Positions 27,903-37,167 of a stretch of DNA of 42,585 nucleotides are shown here, piece by piece (position 1 is the stretch's first letter; each line of letters starts with the position of its first letter). The DNA is taken from the NCBI GenBank assembly GCA_027083695.1, contig JALWNI010000103.1, forward strand, positions 1 through 42,585. Reading direction: 5' to 3'. The notes beneath the pieces are model-generated. The model was not told the origin of the DNA and did not search any database. It was given only the letters and a program-made list of their open reading frames with translations. Made by a program: the position numbers and the translations under genes. This DNA comes from Nautiliaceae bacterium (GTDB lineage: Bacteria; Campylobacterota; Campylobacteria; Campylobacterales; Nautiliaceae).

Positions 27903-28373
27903 TTATACCTTTTTAATAAACTCCGTTTTTATATAAATATTTTTTGAAAGAATATGTCCCGGAGTATCTCCAAGACGGATATTTTTAAATACCTCGCCTC
28001 GTTTAATCGTACTTCCGCCTTTTACATTTAAATCTTTTATTACCATTACATTATCACCGTTTTTTAAAATATTTCCATAAGCGTCTTTTTTTATTTCAAT
28101 TTCTGTATTCGCCCATGCTTCTTCATCTGGTTCGAGATACATCATATCAAGTAAATCGCTCCTTCCAAGTTGTTTTAAAAGTCTATATGTTAAAACCTTT
28201 ACAGCACTTTTTTCACTCCACATCGAATCATTCAAACACTGAAAATGATTTTCATCTAAATTAGTACTTTCAATTTGATTTTTACATTTTTCACACAAAT
28301 TTACATATTCATCTTTTGGTTCAACTTTAAAAGAAGTCACATTATTCTCACTTCCACACAATTCACATATCAT
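27903..28373 (-). CDS. PhnA-like zinc-ribbon protein
   Basis: ORF 156 aa; CELCGS...CEKCKNQ, YGNILKNGDNVMVIKDLNVKG typical of PhnA/YjdM C-terminal domain. Confidence 0.75.
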   Translation of the reverse strand: MICELCGSENNVTSFKVEPKDEYVNLCEKCKNQIESTNLDENHFQCLNDSMWSEKSAVKVLTYRLLKQLGRSDLLDMMYLEPDEEAWANTEIEIKKDAYGNILKNGDNVMVIKDLNVKGGSTIKRGEVFKNIRLGDTPGHILSKNIYIKTEFIKKV

Positions 28374-30892
28374 TTATTCTCCTTAAATTCTGGATGATAA
28401 TCATTATTTTCATTATTTTCACTAAATTCAATAGGTTTACTAACTTTATGCATAATTCCCATAATCAATGTTACCAATGCTACTACAAACCAAGCTCCCA
28501 TTCCTGCAAACAATACTCCAACCCACCAATAACCGTTTGCAACTCCTTGACCATAACTATGAAGACCTTGTGCTATATAAAAATTGACCCCAAAATATGT
28601 CATTAAAATGAAAAAGAAACTTAAAAATGAAAGAAGTGAAAAAATAAATTCTCCTCTCATTTTAGGAATCATTTTTGAGTGAATTACAAGAGCATAAACA
28701 ACCATACTAATTAAACTCCAAGTCTCTTTTGGGTCCCAAGACCAGTATCTTCCCCAACTTTCATTAGCCCAAACACCTCCTAAGAAAGTACCAATACTTA
28801 GTAATGCCAAACCAATATATAAAGCAATATAAATAATATTATTTAACTGTTTAATTTGTAAATCCAAATCCCTTTTCATGTATTTTTTAATTGCAAACAA
28901 TATCATATTTAGCAATCCCAGCATACTACCAACAGCTAAAAACCCATAACTTGACGTAATAACTGCAACATGCACTAAAAGCCAATATGATTTTAATACA
29001 GGTACAAGATTTGTTATTTGAGGATTTATGTTATTAAGATGTGCAACCATCATAAACATACCTGCAACAAAAAAGCCTGCACCAAACGCAAGCATTGAAC
29101 GCCTGAAAAAGATTAATGAAGCAAAAGCAGCACCCCATGCAATAAATATAATTGATTCATAAGCATCTGACCAAGGAGCATGTCCTGCAACATACCATCT
29201 TAATAACATATTACCAGTATGAAGTAAGAATGCAATCCATCCAAGTGCAACTACTATTATTTCTATTTTTTTAAATTTTTTAAGTTTTAAAATTTCAATA
29301 AACCCTAAAATTATTGCAATTAATCCAAGAGTCGAATATATGCCTATTAATTTTGGAAAAATTTGTAGTCTATTATAAGTAATTTCCCATTTAATTCTAC
29401 TAGGACTTGGTAAAATTTTTCCACTATATGATTTTTGAAGCTCATAAATTTTAAGTCTTGCATTTTTAACTTCTTGTGTATTGTAAGTTTTTACACCATA
29501 AACTAAATTCTTAAATAAATTGAAATAAAAATTAGCATCCATAGGGCTCATAAGTCTCATTTTAACAGCTTGTTCAAGTTCAGGCAAGGAAAACCATTTA
29601 TAATTCATTTTTGCAGAATTTGGTGTTGGAAAGAGATGAAAAATAGATGCTGTATAAACAGTAAAGGCTACATAAACCCTTTCATTTATTTTTAAATATT
29701 CTCTTTGCAAAACATTTCTATCTTTATCAGGTGTTCTTAATGCTTCATCAACTTGTTTTTGAAATATAAAGTTACCTTTTGAATCAAAAAAAGCATTATA
29801 AGGCGCATATTTTCCTTTTATGTTTAATAATTTACGAATTTTAGGGTGACCAACATAAATTAAAGGAAGTTTTTGAAATTCTGATGGATACGCAACCATT
29901 CCGGCAACAATTTGATTATAGTTCATTCCTAAAATATGTGATTTAAAAGTCATTTTGTGAACAATATCTAAATCAAGTGTATCCATTGGTTCAATTCTAC
30001 CTCTTTGTTGAACTAGTGTTAAAGCCCACTGATTTGAAGGTTGAAGTGATTTTTTTATATATTCTTGTAAATTAAATGCTTGGAGATTATGTGACGACAT
30101 TAAAAACAATGCAATACCAAAAAGCCCACTTTTTTTAAGTTTTTTTACAGTAAGCATAAATCTTGATTTTCTATAAATCATACTCCAAATAAATCCGATA
30201 GCCAACAAAAGATAACCAAGATAAGTTACATACATACCCGGGTCATGATTTACAGAAAGAATACTTCCTTTTCCATCCATATCAAAACTGGCCTGATAAA
30301 ATCTATAACCTCTATAAACCAAAATATGATTCATATAAATATGATATTTAAAAGTCTTATGGTGTGCTTTGTCAATAATAGTAATATAACTATCATAACT
30401 ACTAGGTTGCATACTTCCTGGATATTTATGAATAACAAATTTATCAAGTCTTACGGTAAATCCAAGTTTCTTAGGATAAACATCAGCAGGATTTGCCCTA
30501 CTTTTTTCTACCATTATATAATTTTTACTTTCTCCAATTCTTAAATGCAGCTGTCCTTCATAACCAAAATATCTAGTAATAGCAGCACCGATTAATATTA
30601 CAATTATTGATAAATGTAATAAAAAAACAGGAGGTTTTTTGTAAGTTTTAAATCTAAACATAACTCCTATTAAATTAATACCCAAAAGCCATAAAATAAT
30701 TTCAAACCATTTTGTAGCATAAACATATTTCCAAGCATCATTTAAATTAAAAGTATGTATTACACCCATTGAATCCACATAAAAACCAAGAGTTGCCCAT
30801 GCCATAGCAGCAATAAAAATCAAAGATAAAACAACTGCCATTTCAAGTGAAAAGAAAAAATTATATATTTTTTTTAATGGTGAATTATTCAT
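28370..30892 (-). CDS. ccsBA: Fused system II cytochrome c biogenesis protein CcsBA
   Basis: ORF 840 aa; ResB-like N-terminus, CcsA tryptophan-rich WANESWGRYWSWDPKETWSLISM. Confidence 0.95.
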   Translation of the reverse strand: MNNSPLKKIYNFFFSLEMAVVLSLIFIAAMAWATLGFYVDSMGVIHTFNLNDAWKYVYATKWFEIILWLLGINLIGVMFRFKTYKKPPVFLLHLSIIVILIGAAITRYFGYEGQLHLRIGESKNYIMVEKSRANPADVYPKKLGFTVRLDKFVIHKYPGSMQPSSYDSYITIIDKAHHKTFKYHIYMNHILVYRGYRFYQASFDMDGKGSILSVNHDPGMYVTYLGYLLLAIGFIWSMIYRKSRFMLTVKKLKKSGLFGIALFLMSSHNLQAFNLQEYIKKSLQPSNQWALTLVQQRGRIEPMDTLDLDIVHKMTFKSHILGMNYNQIVAGMVAYPSEFQKLPLIYVGHPKIRKLLNIKGKYAPYNAFFDSKGNFIFQKQVDEALRTPDKDRNVLQREYLKINERVYVAFTVYTASIFHLFPTPNSAKMNYKWFSLPELEQAVKMRLMSPMDANFYFNLFKNLVYGVKTYNTQEVKNARLKIYELQKSYSGKILPSPSRIKWEITYNRLQIFPKLIGIYSTLGLIAIILGFIEILKLKKFKKIEIIVVALGWIAFLLHTGNMLLRWYVAGHAPWSDAYESIIFIAWGAAFASLIFFRRSMLAFGAGFFVAGMFMMVAHLNNINPQITNLVPVLKSYWLLVHVAVITSSYGFLAVGSMLGLLNMILFAIKKYMKRDLDLQIKQLNNIIYIALYIGLALLSIGTFLGGVWANESWGRYWSWDPKETWSLISMVVYALVIHSKMIPKMRGEFIFSLLSFLSFFFILMTYFGVNFYIAQGLHSYGQGVANGYWWVGVLFAGMGAWFVVALVTLIMGIMHKVSKPIEFSENNENNDYHPEFKENK

Positions 30893-30896
30893 ATAT

Positions 30897-31313
30897 CTAT
30901 CCTTTATAACTTTGTGCTATTTCTTTTAAACCTTTTAAGAAAACTTGTGGAGGTCTAGCACCGATTATGACACGATAAAGCTCACCATTAGGTTTAATGA
31001 ATAAAATTGTAGGGGTAGAGCCTGTAAAATAACTTTGTACTTCTACCGGAATATTGTCTTTATCCGCAAGATAAAATACAGGTACAAAATTAGAATTAAT
31101 GTAATTTGCAACTTCATTATCAGTATACACTTTTGAAGCTAAATATCTACAAGGAGGACAATGAGATAAAGATATATCAACCATAATTAATTTATGCTCT
31201 TTTTGAGCAATCATTTTTGCTGTATTATAACTAATAGCCCAATTAACTTTACCACTCCAATCAAATGCAAAAGCAAACAAAACACCTACTACTAACAATA
31301 ATAATTTCTTCAT
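30897..31313 (-). CDS. Secreted thioredoxin-like protein
   Basis: ORF 138 aa; signal peptide, HCPPCRYLASKVY, FTGSTPTILFIKPNGE. Confidence 0.85.
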   Translation of the reverse strand: MKKLLLLVVGVLFAFAFDWSGKVNWAISYNTAKMIAQKEHKLIMVDISLSHCPPCRYLASKVYTDNEVANYINSNFVPVFYLADKDNIPVEVQSYFTGSTPTILFIKPNGELYRVIIGARPPQVFLKGLKEIAQSYKG

Positions 31314-31388
31314 ATTTCTCCTTTTTAGGAGTATTTTAACATAAATATCATATTAATGTAACATTAATGAAAGAAAAAAAAGGAGAAA

Positions 31389-31946
31389 TTATTCAGATAA
31401 AGCTTCTAACAGATTAGGATGAGCAAAGTGAGTCATAATTCTATCATTATGGCATTTTACACAACTAACATTTTTACCTTCACTTTTTGGTTTCCAATAA
31501 TATTCTTCATGTATTTTTTTAATATTTTCACTCAATCCAACAGCTTTTTCAGGATTTTTAATACCTTGATGACATTTTAAACATCCACTGTCATAAACAT
31601 AATTTTGCATTTCATTGAAATTCTCTTTAAAATTAACCATTTTTATAAGTCCGACATGCGCTAAGAAATCTCTTGTACCGCTAATTCCTTTTGCAACTAA
31701 ATATCCCGCTATTGAGTTATGAGGTAAATGACAATCTGTACATTCACTAGCTGCAAACCCTTGTGGATTATTACCTCCGTGAACACTAAACGCAAATGTT
31801 TCACCCATTGGTTTCATTTCATGACAACTCATACAAAATTCAGGTTTTCCTGTTTCTTCTACTGCCACAGCAGCAATGTACGCTATTCCTAAGCCAATAA
31901 TAGCCCCACAAATCAAAGAGCCAATAATAATTTTTTTATTTGCCAT
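31389..31946 (-). CDS. NapC/NrfH-family tetraheme cytochrome c
   Basis: ORF 185 aa; N-terminal TM anchor and four CxxCH motifs (CMSCH, CTDCH, CLKCH, CVKCH). Confidence 0.92.
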   Translation of the reverse strand: MANKKIIIGSLICGAIIGLGIAYIAAVAVEETGKPEFCMSCHEMKPMGETFAFSVHGGNNPQGFAASECTDCHLPHNSIAGYLVAKGISGTRDFLAHVGLIKMVNFKENFNEMQNYVYDSGCLKCHQGIKNPEKAVGLSENIKKIHEEYYWKPKSEGKNVSCVKCHNDRIMTHFAHPNLLEALSE

Positions 31947-31986
31947 AACACTTTACCTTTTTTTGATTTGATTATATGTAAAGTTT

Positions 31987-32001
31987 GTGCTTAAAAAGTG
32001 C
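31987..32001. promoter_or_regulatory. Candidate operator GCACTTTTTAAGCAC (minus strand) upstream of the tetraheme cytochrome gene
   Basis: Two GCAC half-sites spaced 11 bp, upstream of TATAAT (31971-31976, minus). Confidence 0.5.
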
Positions 32002-33628
32002 TTTTTTTATTTAAATCTATAACAAAAATCGCACCTTTGTCAGAATTATATGCAAAAAGTTCTCCATTAAAATGTTGATTTATAATAACTTTACTCATAT
32101 AAAGGCCTATTCCTGTACCTTGCGATTGAAATTTGGTAGTAAAATATGGTTCAAAGATTTTATCTTTTATCTCTTCTGGGACACCTCCCGCGTTATCCTC
32201 AATTTCTATTTTTTTCCCTCTTATTCGAATCCAAATTTTTCTATTTTTAATATCTCTTTCTTTAAGAACATCTATTGCATTATTTATTATATTTAATATA
32301 ACTTGCGAAAACTCACTTCTATAACCCAAAATTGATTCTGTTTTTATAAATTCGACTTCTACATTTACTTTATTTTGTTTCAATCTTCCTTCTATTAATT
32401 TTAAAGCATCTTCAATAATTTCTCTTGGACAAAACTCAACTTTTTTAGTGTCTTTTTTAAAAAAATTAGTAAAATCATCAATAGTTTGTGACATATAATT
32501 TATTTGTGCATAAGCTTGATTTTTAAATTTTTCAATAAAATCTGGTGTTAATTTATTTTTACTGACAGCCAATTCAAAATTTTGAATTAATAATGAAAGT
32601 CTAGTTAAAGGATGTCTCCATTGATGTGCTATATTACCAAGCATTTCACCAAGAGCCGCTAATTTACTTTGAGCTATAAGCAATTGTTCTTTTTCTTGTC
32701 TTTTTTCAATCTCTTGTTTTACTCTTTTATCCAGTTCCTGATAAAATGAATATAACGGTTTTGAGAAAAACATTCCAAGAGGAATAGCAAAAAATATAGA
32801 AATTATTATCATAATAAGTGTTAAAGTTTTTGATATTTCATTTGTTTTATTAATCAAATTTTTATTTTGTATAAAAACCATTTTCATTTTTTTATTTAAT
32901 TTTTTAACATATATTCCATCTGTAACAAAACCTTCATCAGTTTTTAATATTTTCTTATTTAAAAAATAATTAAAAACATCATTTAAATTTTTCTCTTTAT
33001 ATATATCCGAAAAAAGAATATTTCCAAATTTATCTATAACTAAAAAATGATAAAAATTATTATTTTTAAAAAGTCCTCTAATTAGAGCTTTTACTTCAAT
33101 AAAACCTGGGTATTTTTCTATTTTAACAGGCGAAAAAGCAATAAATTCAATACCATTATTTTTAAATCTTTCTTTAAAAAAGATATTTTTGTCACTTTTT
33201 AAATTTTCAACTTTTAAAGGTTTCCCATAATTGTTACAATAAATAGTATTAGCAAATTTTTTACAGGATATTATATCTTTACCATAATTATTGAAATAAT
33301 CAATCTGTTTTAAATCATTATTTGCATATAACATTGTTTTAAAAACCGACTTCAAAATTTCATCATTAGGTGTAAAAGTAGAATTAAAAATATCGTTTTT
33401 AGCAAGAGCAAGTGTAGTATTTTTAATAGTATTTTCTTTTGCTTTATAATTTAAATAAATATTTTCTGCCAAAATTCTGATTTTATCTTCAAATTCTTGT
33501 GTTGTTAATCGAGTAAACATATATATAGAAGTGTAAGTTGTTATAACAATAATTACAAATGCAAATATTACAAAAGCAAAGGTTAAATCAAATTTAAAAT
33601 CACTTGAATTTTTCAATTTTATATCCAA
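31991..33628 (-). CDS. Membrane sensor histidine kinase
   Basis: ORF 545 aa; periplasmic sensor between two TMs, GNIAHQWRHPLTRLS H-box, NAIDVL N-box, GTGIGLYMSKVI G-box. Confidence 0.95.
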   Translation of the reverse strand: MDIKLKNSSDFKFDLTFAFVIFAFVIIVITTYTSIYMFTRLTTQEFEDKIRILAENIYLNYKAKENTIKNTTLALAKNDIFNSTFTPNDEILKSVFKTMLYANNDLKQIDYFNNYGKDIISCKKFANTIYCNNYGKPLKVENLKSDKNIFFKERFKNNGIEFIAFSPVKIEKYPGFIEVKALIRGLFKNNNFYHFLVIDKFGNILFSDIYKEKNLNDVFNYFLNKKILKTDEGFVTDGIYVKKLNKKMKMVFIQNKNLINKTNEISKTLTLIMIIISIFFAIPLGMFFSKPLYSFYQELDKRVKQEIEKRQEKEQLLIAQSKLAALGEMLGNIAHQWRHPLTRLSLLIQNFELAVSKNKLTPDFIEKFKNQAYAQINYMSQTIDDFTNFFKKDTKKVEFCPREIIEDALKLIEGRLKQNKVNVEVEFIKTESILGYRSEFSQVILNIINNAIDVLKERDIKNRKIWIRIRGKKIEIEDNAGGVPEEIKDKIFEPYFTTKFQSQGTGIGLYMSKVIINQHFNGELFAYNSDKGAIFVIDLNKKSTF

Positions 33629-34250
33629 TGCCTCTTATATTTTTAATAAAATTTTCTTTTAATTTACTTCTTAATTTTTTTACTTGTGTTCTAATTGTAT
33701 TATTACATATATCTTTTCCATCCCAAACATAATCTCTAAGTCTTTCAAGCTCTACAACTTGACCAATATTTTTAATAAGCATTTCAAGAAAATATTTTTC
33801 ATTTTGCGTTAAATCAACTTCTTCATTTTTATAAAAAAGTTTAAGTTTATCCAAATCAAATTTATAATTTTCAGTAATTTTTATTTCATTGGTATTTTTA
33901 AACACTAGTCTTTTTATTCTAAGTTCTAATTCTTTAAGTTCAAAAGGTTTTTTAATATAATCTGCTGCTCCAATATCAAAAGCTTGCTCTATATGATTTA
34001 TATCCGAATAAGCAGTAATAAAAATAACAGGAACATCTTTTGCATAATTTTTAAGTTCTTCATAAAGTTCATAACCGTTCATTTCAGGCATATTTATATC
34101 CAGTAAAAAAATATCATAATGATCGGGATATACTTCTTCTAATGCTTTTAATGGTGAAGAGTAATAATCTACCCTATTATCTTGTAATTCTAAATAATTT
34201 TTTATTGATTCTCCGATAAACTCATCATCTTCTATTAATAAAATTCTCAT
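33600..34250 (-). CDS. OmpR-family response regulator
   Basis: ORF 216 aa; LLIEDDEFIGESI, LLDINMPEMNGYEL, winged-helix NTIRTQVKKLRSKL. Confidence 0.95.
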   Translation of the reverse strand: MRILLIEDDEFIGESIKNYLELQDNRVDYYSSPLKALEEVYPDHYDIFLLDINMPEMNGYELYEELKNYAKDVPVIFITAYSDINHIEQAFDIGAADYIKKPFELKELELRIKRLVFKNTNEIKITENYKFDLDKLKLFYKNEEVDLTQNEKYFLEMLIKNIGQVVELERLRDYVWDGKDICNNTIRTQVKKLRSKLKENFIKNIRGIGYKIEKFK

Positions 34251-35104
34251 TTAATTACCTTTATATTTGGATGAAATGCTTTTGTGGATAAAATAATATT
34301 ATCACCTATTTTTATCTCCTTCGCTTCTGTTTGAGACAACACACACTCTACAATATTATTACCAATACTTATAACTGCTATATCAATAATATCTGCCTTA
34401 ATTATATCAATAATTTTTCCTTTAACAGTAAATTTTTCACTTGTTTTTGAATTAATCAAAAGTTTTTTTGCATTTCCATATTTTATTATTTTTCCATGTT
34501 TTAATTCTACTAAATTATCTGCAAGTTTATAAACTTCACTTGATGAATGACTAACCATTATCGTCGTCAAATTAAATTCTTTATGAAAATAAAATAATTT
34601 CTCTTGCAAATCTTCTCTTCTTTTTTCATCTAATGCGGAAAAAGGTTCATCCAAAAGTAATAATTTAGGCTTTCTCATTAAAGCTCTGGCAATTGCCACT
34701 CTTTGTTTTTGTCCTCCGCTCAAAGTATTGGGATATCTATCTTTTAAATTTGCAATTCCGCTTATTTTTAATAAATATAATGCTAATTTTTTATCATTTT
34801 TTACATATAAAAGATTATCTATTACCTTCATATTTGGAAAAAGAGCAAAATCTTGAAAAACGAATCCTATTCCTCTTTTTTGAGGTGGCAAAAATTTATT
34901 TTTATCCTGCCATATTTCATTATCAACAATGATTTTGCCATTACTCTTTTCAAGCCCAGCCAATATTCTTAAAAGAGTTGTCTTTCCACTTCCGCTTTCA
35001 CCTGTAAGTGCTAAAAATTCACCTTTCTTTATATTAATGGAAACATTTAATTCCATATTTTGAACAATGCCTTTTAATTTTTTTCTTACATCAATAAATA
35101 TCAT
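34247..35104 (-). CDS. modC: Molybdate ABC transporter ATP-binding protein
   Basis: ORF 285 aa; GESGSGKTT, LSGGQKQRVAIARAL, C-terminal TOBE/Mop domain. Confidence 0.93.
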   Translation of the reverse strand: MIFIDVRKKLKGIVQNMELNVSINIKKGEFLALTGESGSGKTTLLRILAGLEKSNGKIIVDNEIWQDKNKFLPPQKRGIGFVFQDFALFPNMKVIDNLLYVKNDKKLALYLLKISGIANLKDRYPNTLSGGQKQRVAIARALMRKPKLLLLDEPFSALDEKRREDLQEKLFYFHKEFNLTTIMVSHSSSEVYKLADNLVELKHGKIIKYGNAKKLLINSKTSEKFTVKGKIIDIIKADIIDIAVISIGNNIVECVLSQTEAKEIKIGDNIILSTKAFHPNIKVIK

Positions 35105-35768
35105 ATTTTCTTCTTTGATTATGATTTATAAAATATACAACAAACAATACTACAAAACTTATCAAAAGTAAAATAGCACTATAAATATGCGCTGAATGAT
35201 AATCTAAATTCTCGACATAATCATAAATAGCAACACTAGCGACTTCTGTTTTTCCCGGTATTGATCCTCCAACCATCAAAACTACTCCAAATTCCCCTAT
35301 TGTATGAGCAAAAGTTATTACAATTGCAGTAAGCAAAGAAGGTTTTATATTTGGAATAATAACTTTAAAAAGAGTAATTATTTTATTTTTTCCGCTTAAA
35401 TAAGAAGCTTCTATTATATTTTTATTCAAAGATTCAAAACCGCTTTGAATAGGTTGAATCATAAAAGGAAAAGAATATATCGCACTCGCAACAACAAGTC
35501 CATAAAAAGAAAAAACCAGCTTAATATTAAAAATCTTATAAACTAATCCTCCCAAAAAAGAATCAGGAGATAAAAAAACTAATAAATAAAATCCCAATAC
35601 GGAAGGAGGCAATACAATTGGCAAAGCAGTTATTGTTTCCAAGAAAGGCTTAAATTTTGATTTAGTACTTGATAAATACCATGCATAAGGAATACCTATA
35701 AAAAGTAAAATTAAAGTTACAATAAATGCAAGTTTAAATGACAAAATAAAAGGCGTAAAATCAATCAT
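35091..35768 (-). CDS. modB: Molybdate ABC transporter permease
   Basis: Multi-TM with LPIVLPPSVLGFYLLV and HTIGEFGVVLMVGGSIPGKT; ORF opens at 35822 but MIDFTPF start at 35768 fits TOBE-gene overlap. Confidence 0.93.
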   Translation of the reverse strand: MIDFTPFILSFKLAFIVTLILLFIGIPYAWYLSSTKSKFKPFLETITALPIVLPPSVLGFYLLVFLSPDSFLGGLVYKIFNIKLVFSFYGLVVASAIYSFPFMIQPIQSGFESLNKNIIEASYLSGKNKIITLFKVIIPNIKPSLLTAIVITFAHTIGEFGVVLMVGGSIPGKTEVASVAIYDYVENLDYHSAHIYSAILLLISFVVLFVVYFINHNQRRKYDIY

Positions 35769-36153
35769 CCAACACCTCAACAACAGAAATATCAGTAGAT
35801 TTAAAATATAAATAAGCTTCATCTTTAAAATTAATATACTCTTTTAGCATTAAAACTTCAAAATCATATTCAAAAAATTTACATTTTATTCTTGCTAAAA
35901 TTTCACCAAAATTTATTTCTTCTATTTTCACTTTTAATCTATTTTCATAATTATATTTATCTTTATTTAAAAATAATTTAGTCGGTTTTATATACAATTT
36001 TGCTTTTTTATTTTTTTTTAAATTTAAATTTAGTTGCAATATTAAAACATTTATTCTTTGATTATTGCATTTAAAATGTAAAAGATTCAAATTTTCTACT
36101 GATATTATATTTTCTAAAACAGCTATAATATAATTCATATTATTGGTATCCAA
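35761..36153 (-). CDS. TOBE/Mop-like molybdenum-binding protein
   Basis: ORF 130 aa between modA and modB; two beta-rich repeats ending in YLYFKSTDISVVEV typical of TOBE. Confidence 0.65.
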   Translation of the reverse strand: MDTNNMNYIIAVLENIISVENLNLLHFKCNNQRINVLILQLNLNLKKNKKAKLYIKPTKLFLNKDKYNYENRLKVKIEEINFGEILARIKCKFFEYDFEVLMLKEYINFKDEAYLYFKSTDISVVEVLDD

Positions 36154-36850
36154 ACTTTTTAAAAATCTGTTTAGCTTGTTTGCTTAACAAAAAATCATAA
36201 AATTTTTTTGCTGCTTTTCTTTTGGTTATTAATAATTCAGCCTGATTAATTGGTTTATACAGTTTTGGATTAATATCTTTATAATAAAATTTTCCCATAT
36301 TTTTAATATTTTTTGAAAATATAAGCGATTTACTAATAATCCCTACATCTGCACCATTTTTTACATATGATAATACTGCTGCTATTGTTTCTGCATAAAC
36401 CAATTTATTTTTAATTTTATTATAAATTCCGGCATTTTTAAACACTTCAACTGCTGCTTTACCATAAGGGGTTGTTTTTGGTTTAGAAATGGCAATTGTT
36501 TTATATTTGACAATATTTTTTAGTGATAAATTTTTATATTTAGTAGAAAAAAGACCTATTCTTCCTTTTGTATAAACCTTAGGCGGTAAAATGCCAATAT
36601 CTTTTGAATAAAGAAATTTCGGATATTTCATATTAGCAGACAAAAAAACATCATAAGGAGCACCTCTTAAAATCTGTGCCGTAAGCTTTCCACTGCTTGA
36701 TGTAATAAATTTTACTTTAACATTAGGATATTTTTTATTAAAGGCTTTGATAATTTTAGGCATTACATAAGTAAGATTAGCAGAAGCAGCAACATATATC
36801 TGAGAAGCAAACGTTAAAACACCACATATTAAAAAAAACAATTTTTTCAT
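36140..36850 (-). CDS. modA: Molybdate-binding periplasmic protein
   Basis: ORF 236 aa; signal peptide, VAASANLTYVMPKIIKAF, TSSSGKLTAQI, GAPYDVFLSAN. Confidence 0.95.
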   Translation of the reverse strand: MKKLFFLICGVLTFASQIYVAASANLTYVMPKIIKAFNKKYPNVKVKFITSSSGKLTAQILRGAPYDVFLSANMKYPKFLYSKDIGILPPKVYTKGRIGLFSTKYKNLSLKNIVKYKTIAISKPKTTPYGKAAVEVFKNAGIYNKIKNKLVYAETIAAVLSYVKNGADVGIISKSLIFSKNIKNMGKFYYKDINPKLYKPINQAELLITKRKAAKKFYDFLLSKQAKQIFKKFGYQ

Positions 36851-37002
36851 ATCTATCCTCCATAAAGGCTTCCCGAGCGGAAAAAAAACCTTTATGGAGG
36901 TGGGTTTCTTTCCAACTCGGGAGGCTTAATTTTTTCAAATTAAACCCTATCGGCTATATTTCCATAGTAAAAACCTTAGGAAATATAGCTCGAAACCCTT
37001 TT
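36848..37002 (-). ncRNA. Structured 5' leader of modA; candidate Moco-type riboswitch controlling the Shine-Dalgarno
   Basis: P1 GGGTTTC/GAAACCC (36992-36998/36902-36908), receptor hairpin 36953-36989 with CCTAAG...TATGG, GAAA-tetraloop hairpin 36926-36943, interleaved stems 36916-36922/36871-36877 and 36889-36900/36857-36868 covering the SD. Confidence 0.8.
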
Positions 37003-37008
37003 TTTTGA

Positions 37009-37037
37009 ATTGTATATCAAATCTATTTTAATGTCAA
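37009..37037 (-). promoter_or_regulatory. Predicted promoter of the modA leader
   Basis: Minus strand TTGACA (37032-37037) - 17 nt - TACAAT (37009-37014). Confidence 0.7.
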
Positions 37038-37065
37038 TTAAAAAAGTTTCATTTTTTATCATAAA

Positions 37066-37080
37066 GTGCCATAAAAGTGC
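37066..37080. promoter_or_regulatory. Candidate operator upstream of napA (GCACTTTTATGGCAC on minus strand)
   Basis: AAAGTGC repeats at 37063-37069 and 37074-37080, 11-bp spacing; same layout as 31987-32001. Confidence 0.5.
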
Positions 37081-37167
37081 TTTTTTTCTTAATTTTTGCT
37101 GAAAAAACAGTAAAAAGGTTGTAAAAGAGTTATTATAATAATGTTAAAATCCTAAAAGGAGTGAAAT

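Noticed and set aside
31315-31335. CTCCTTTTTAGGAG hairpin upstream of the thioredoxin-like gene as a riboswitch
   Set aside because: Only a 5-bp stem, arises from SD-like sequence; too little structure to claim
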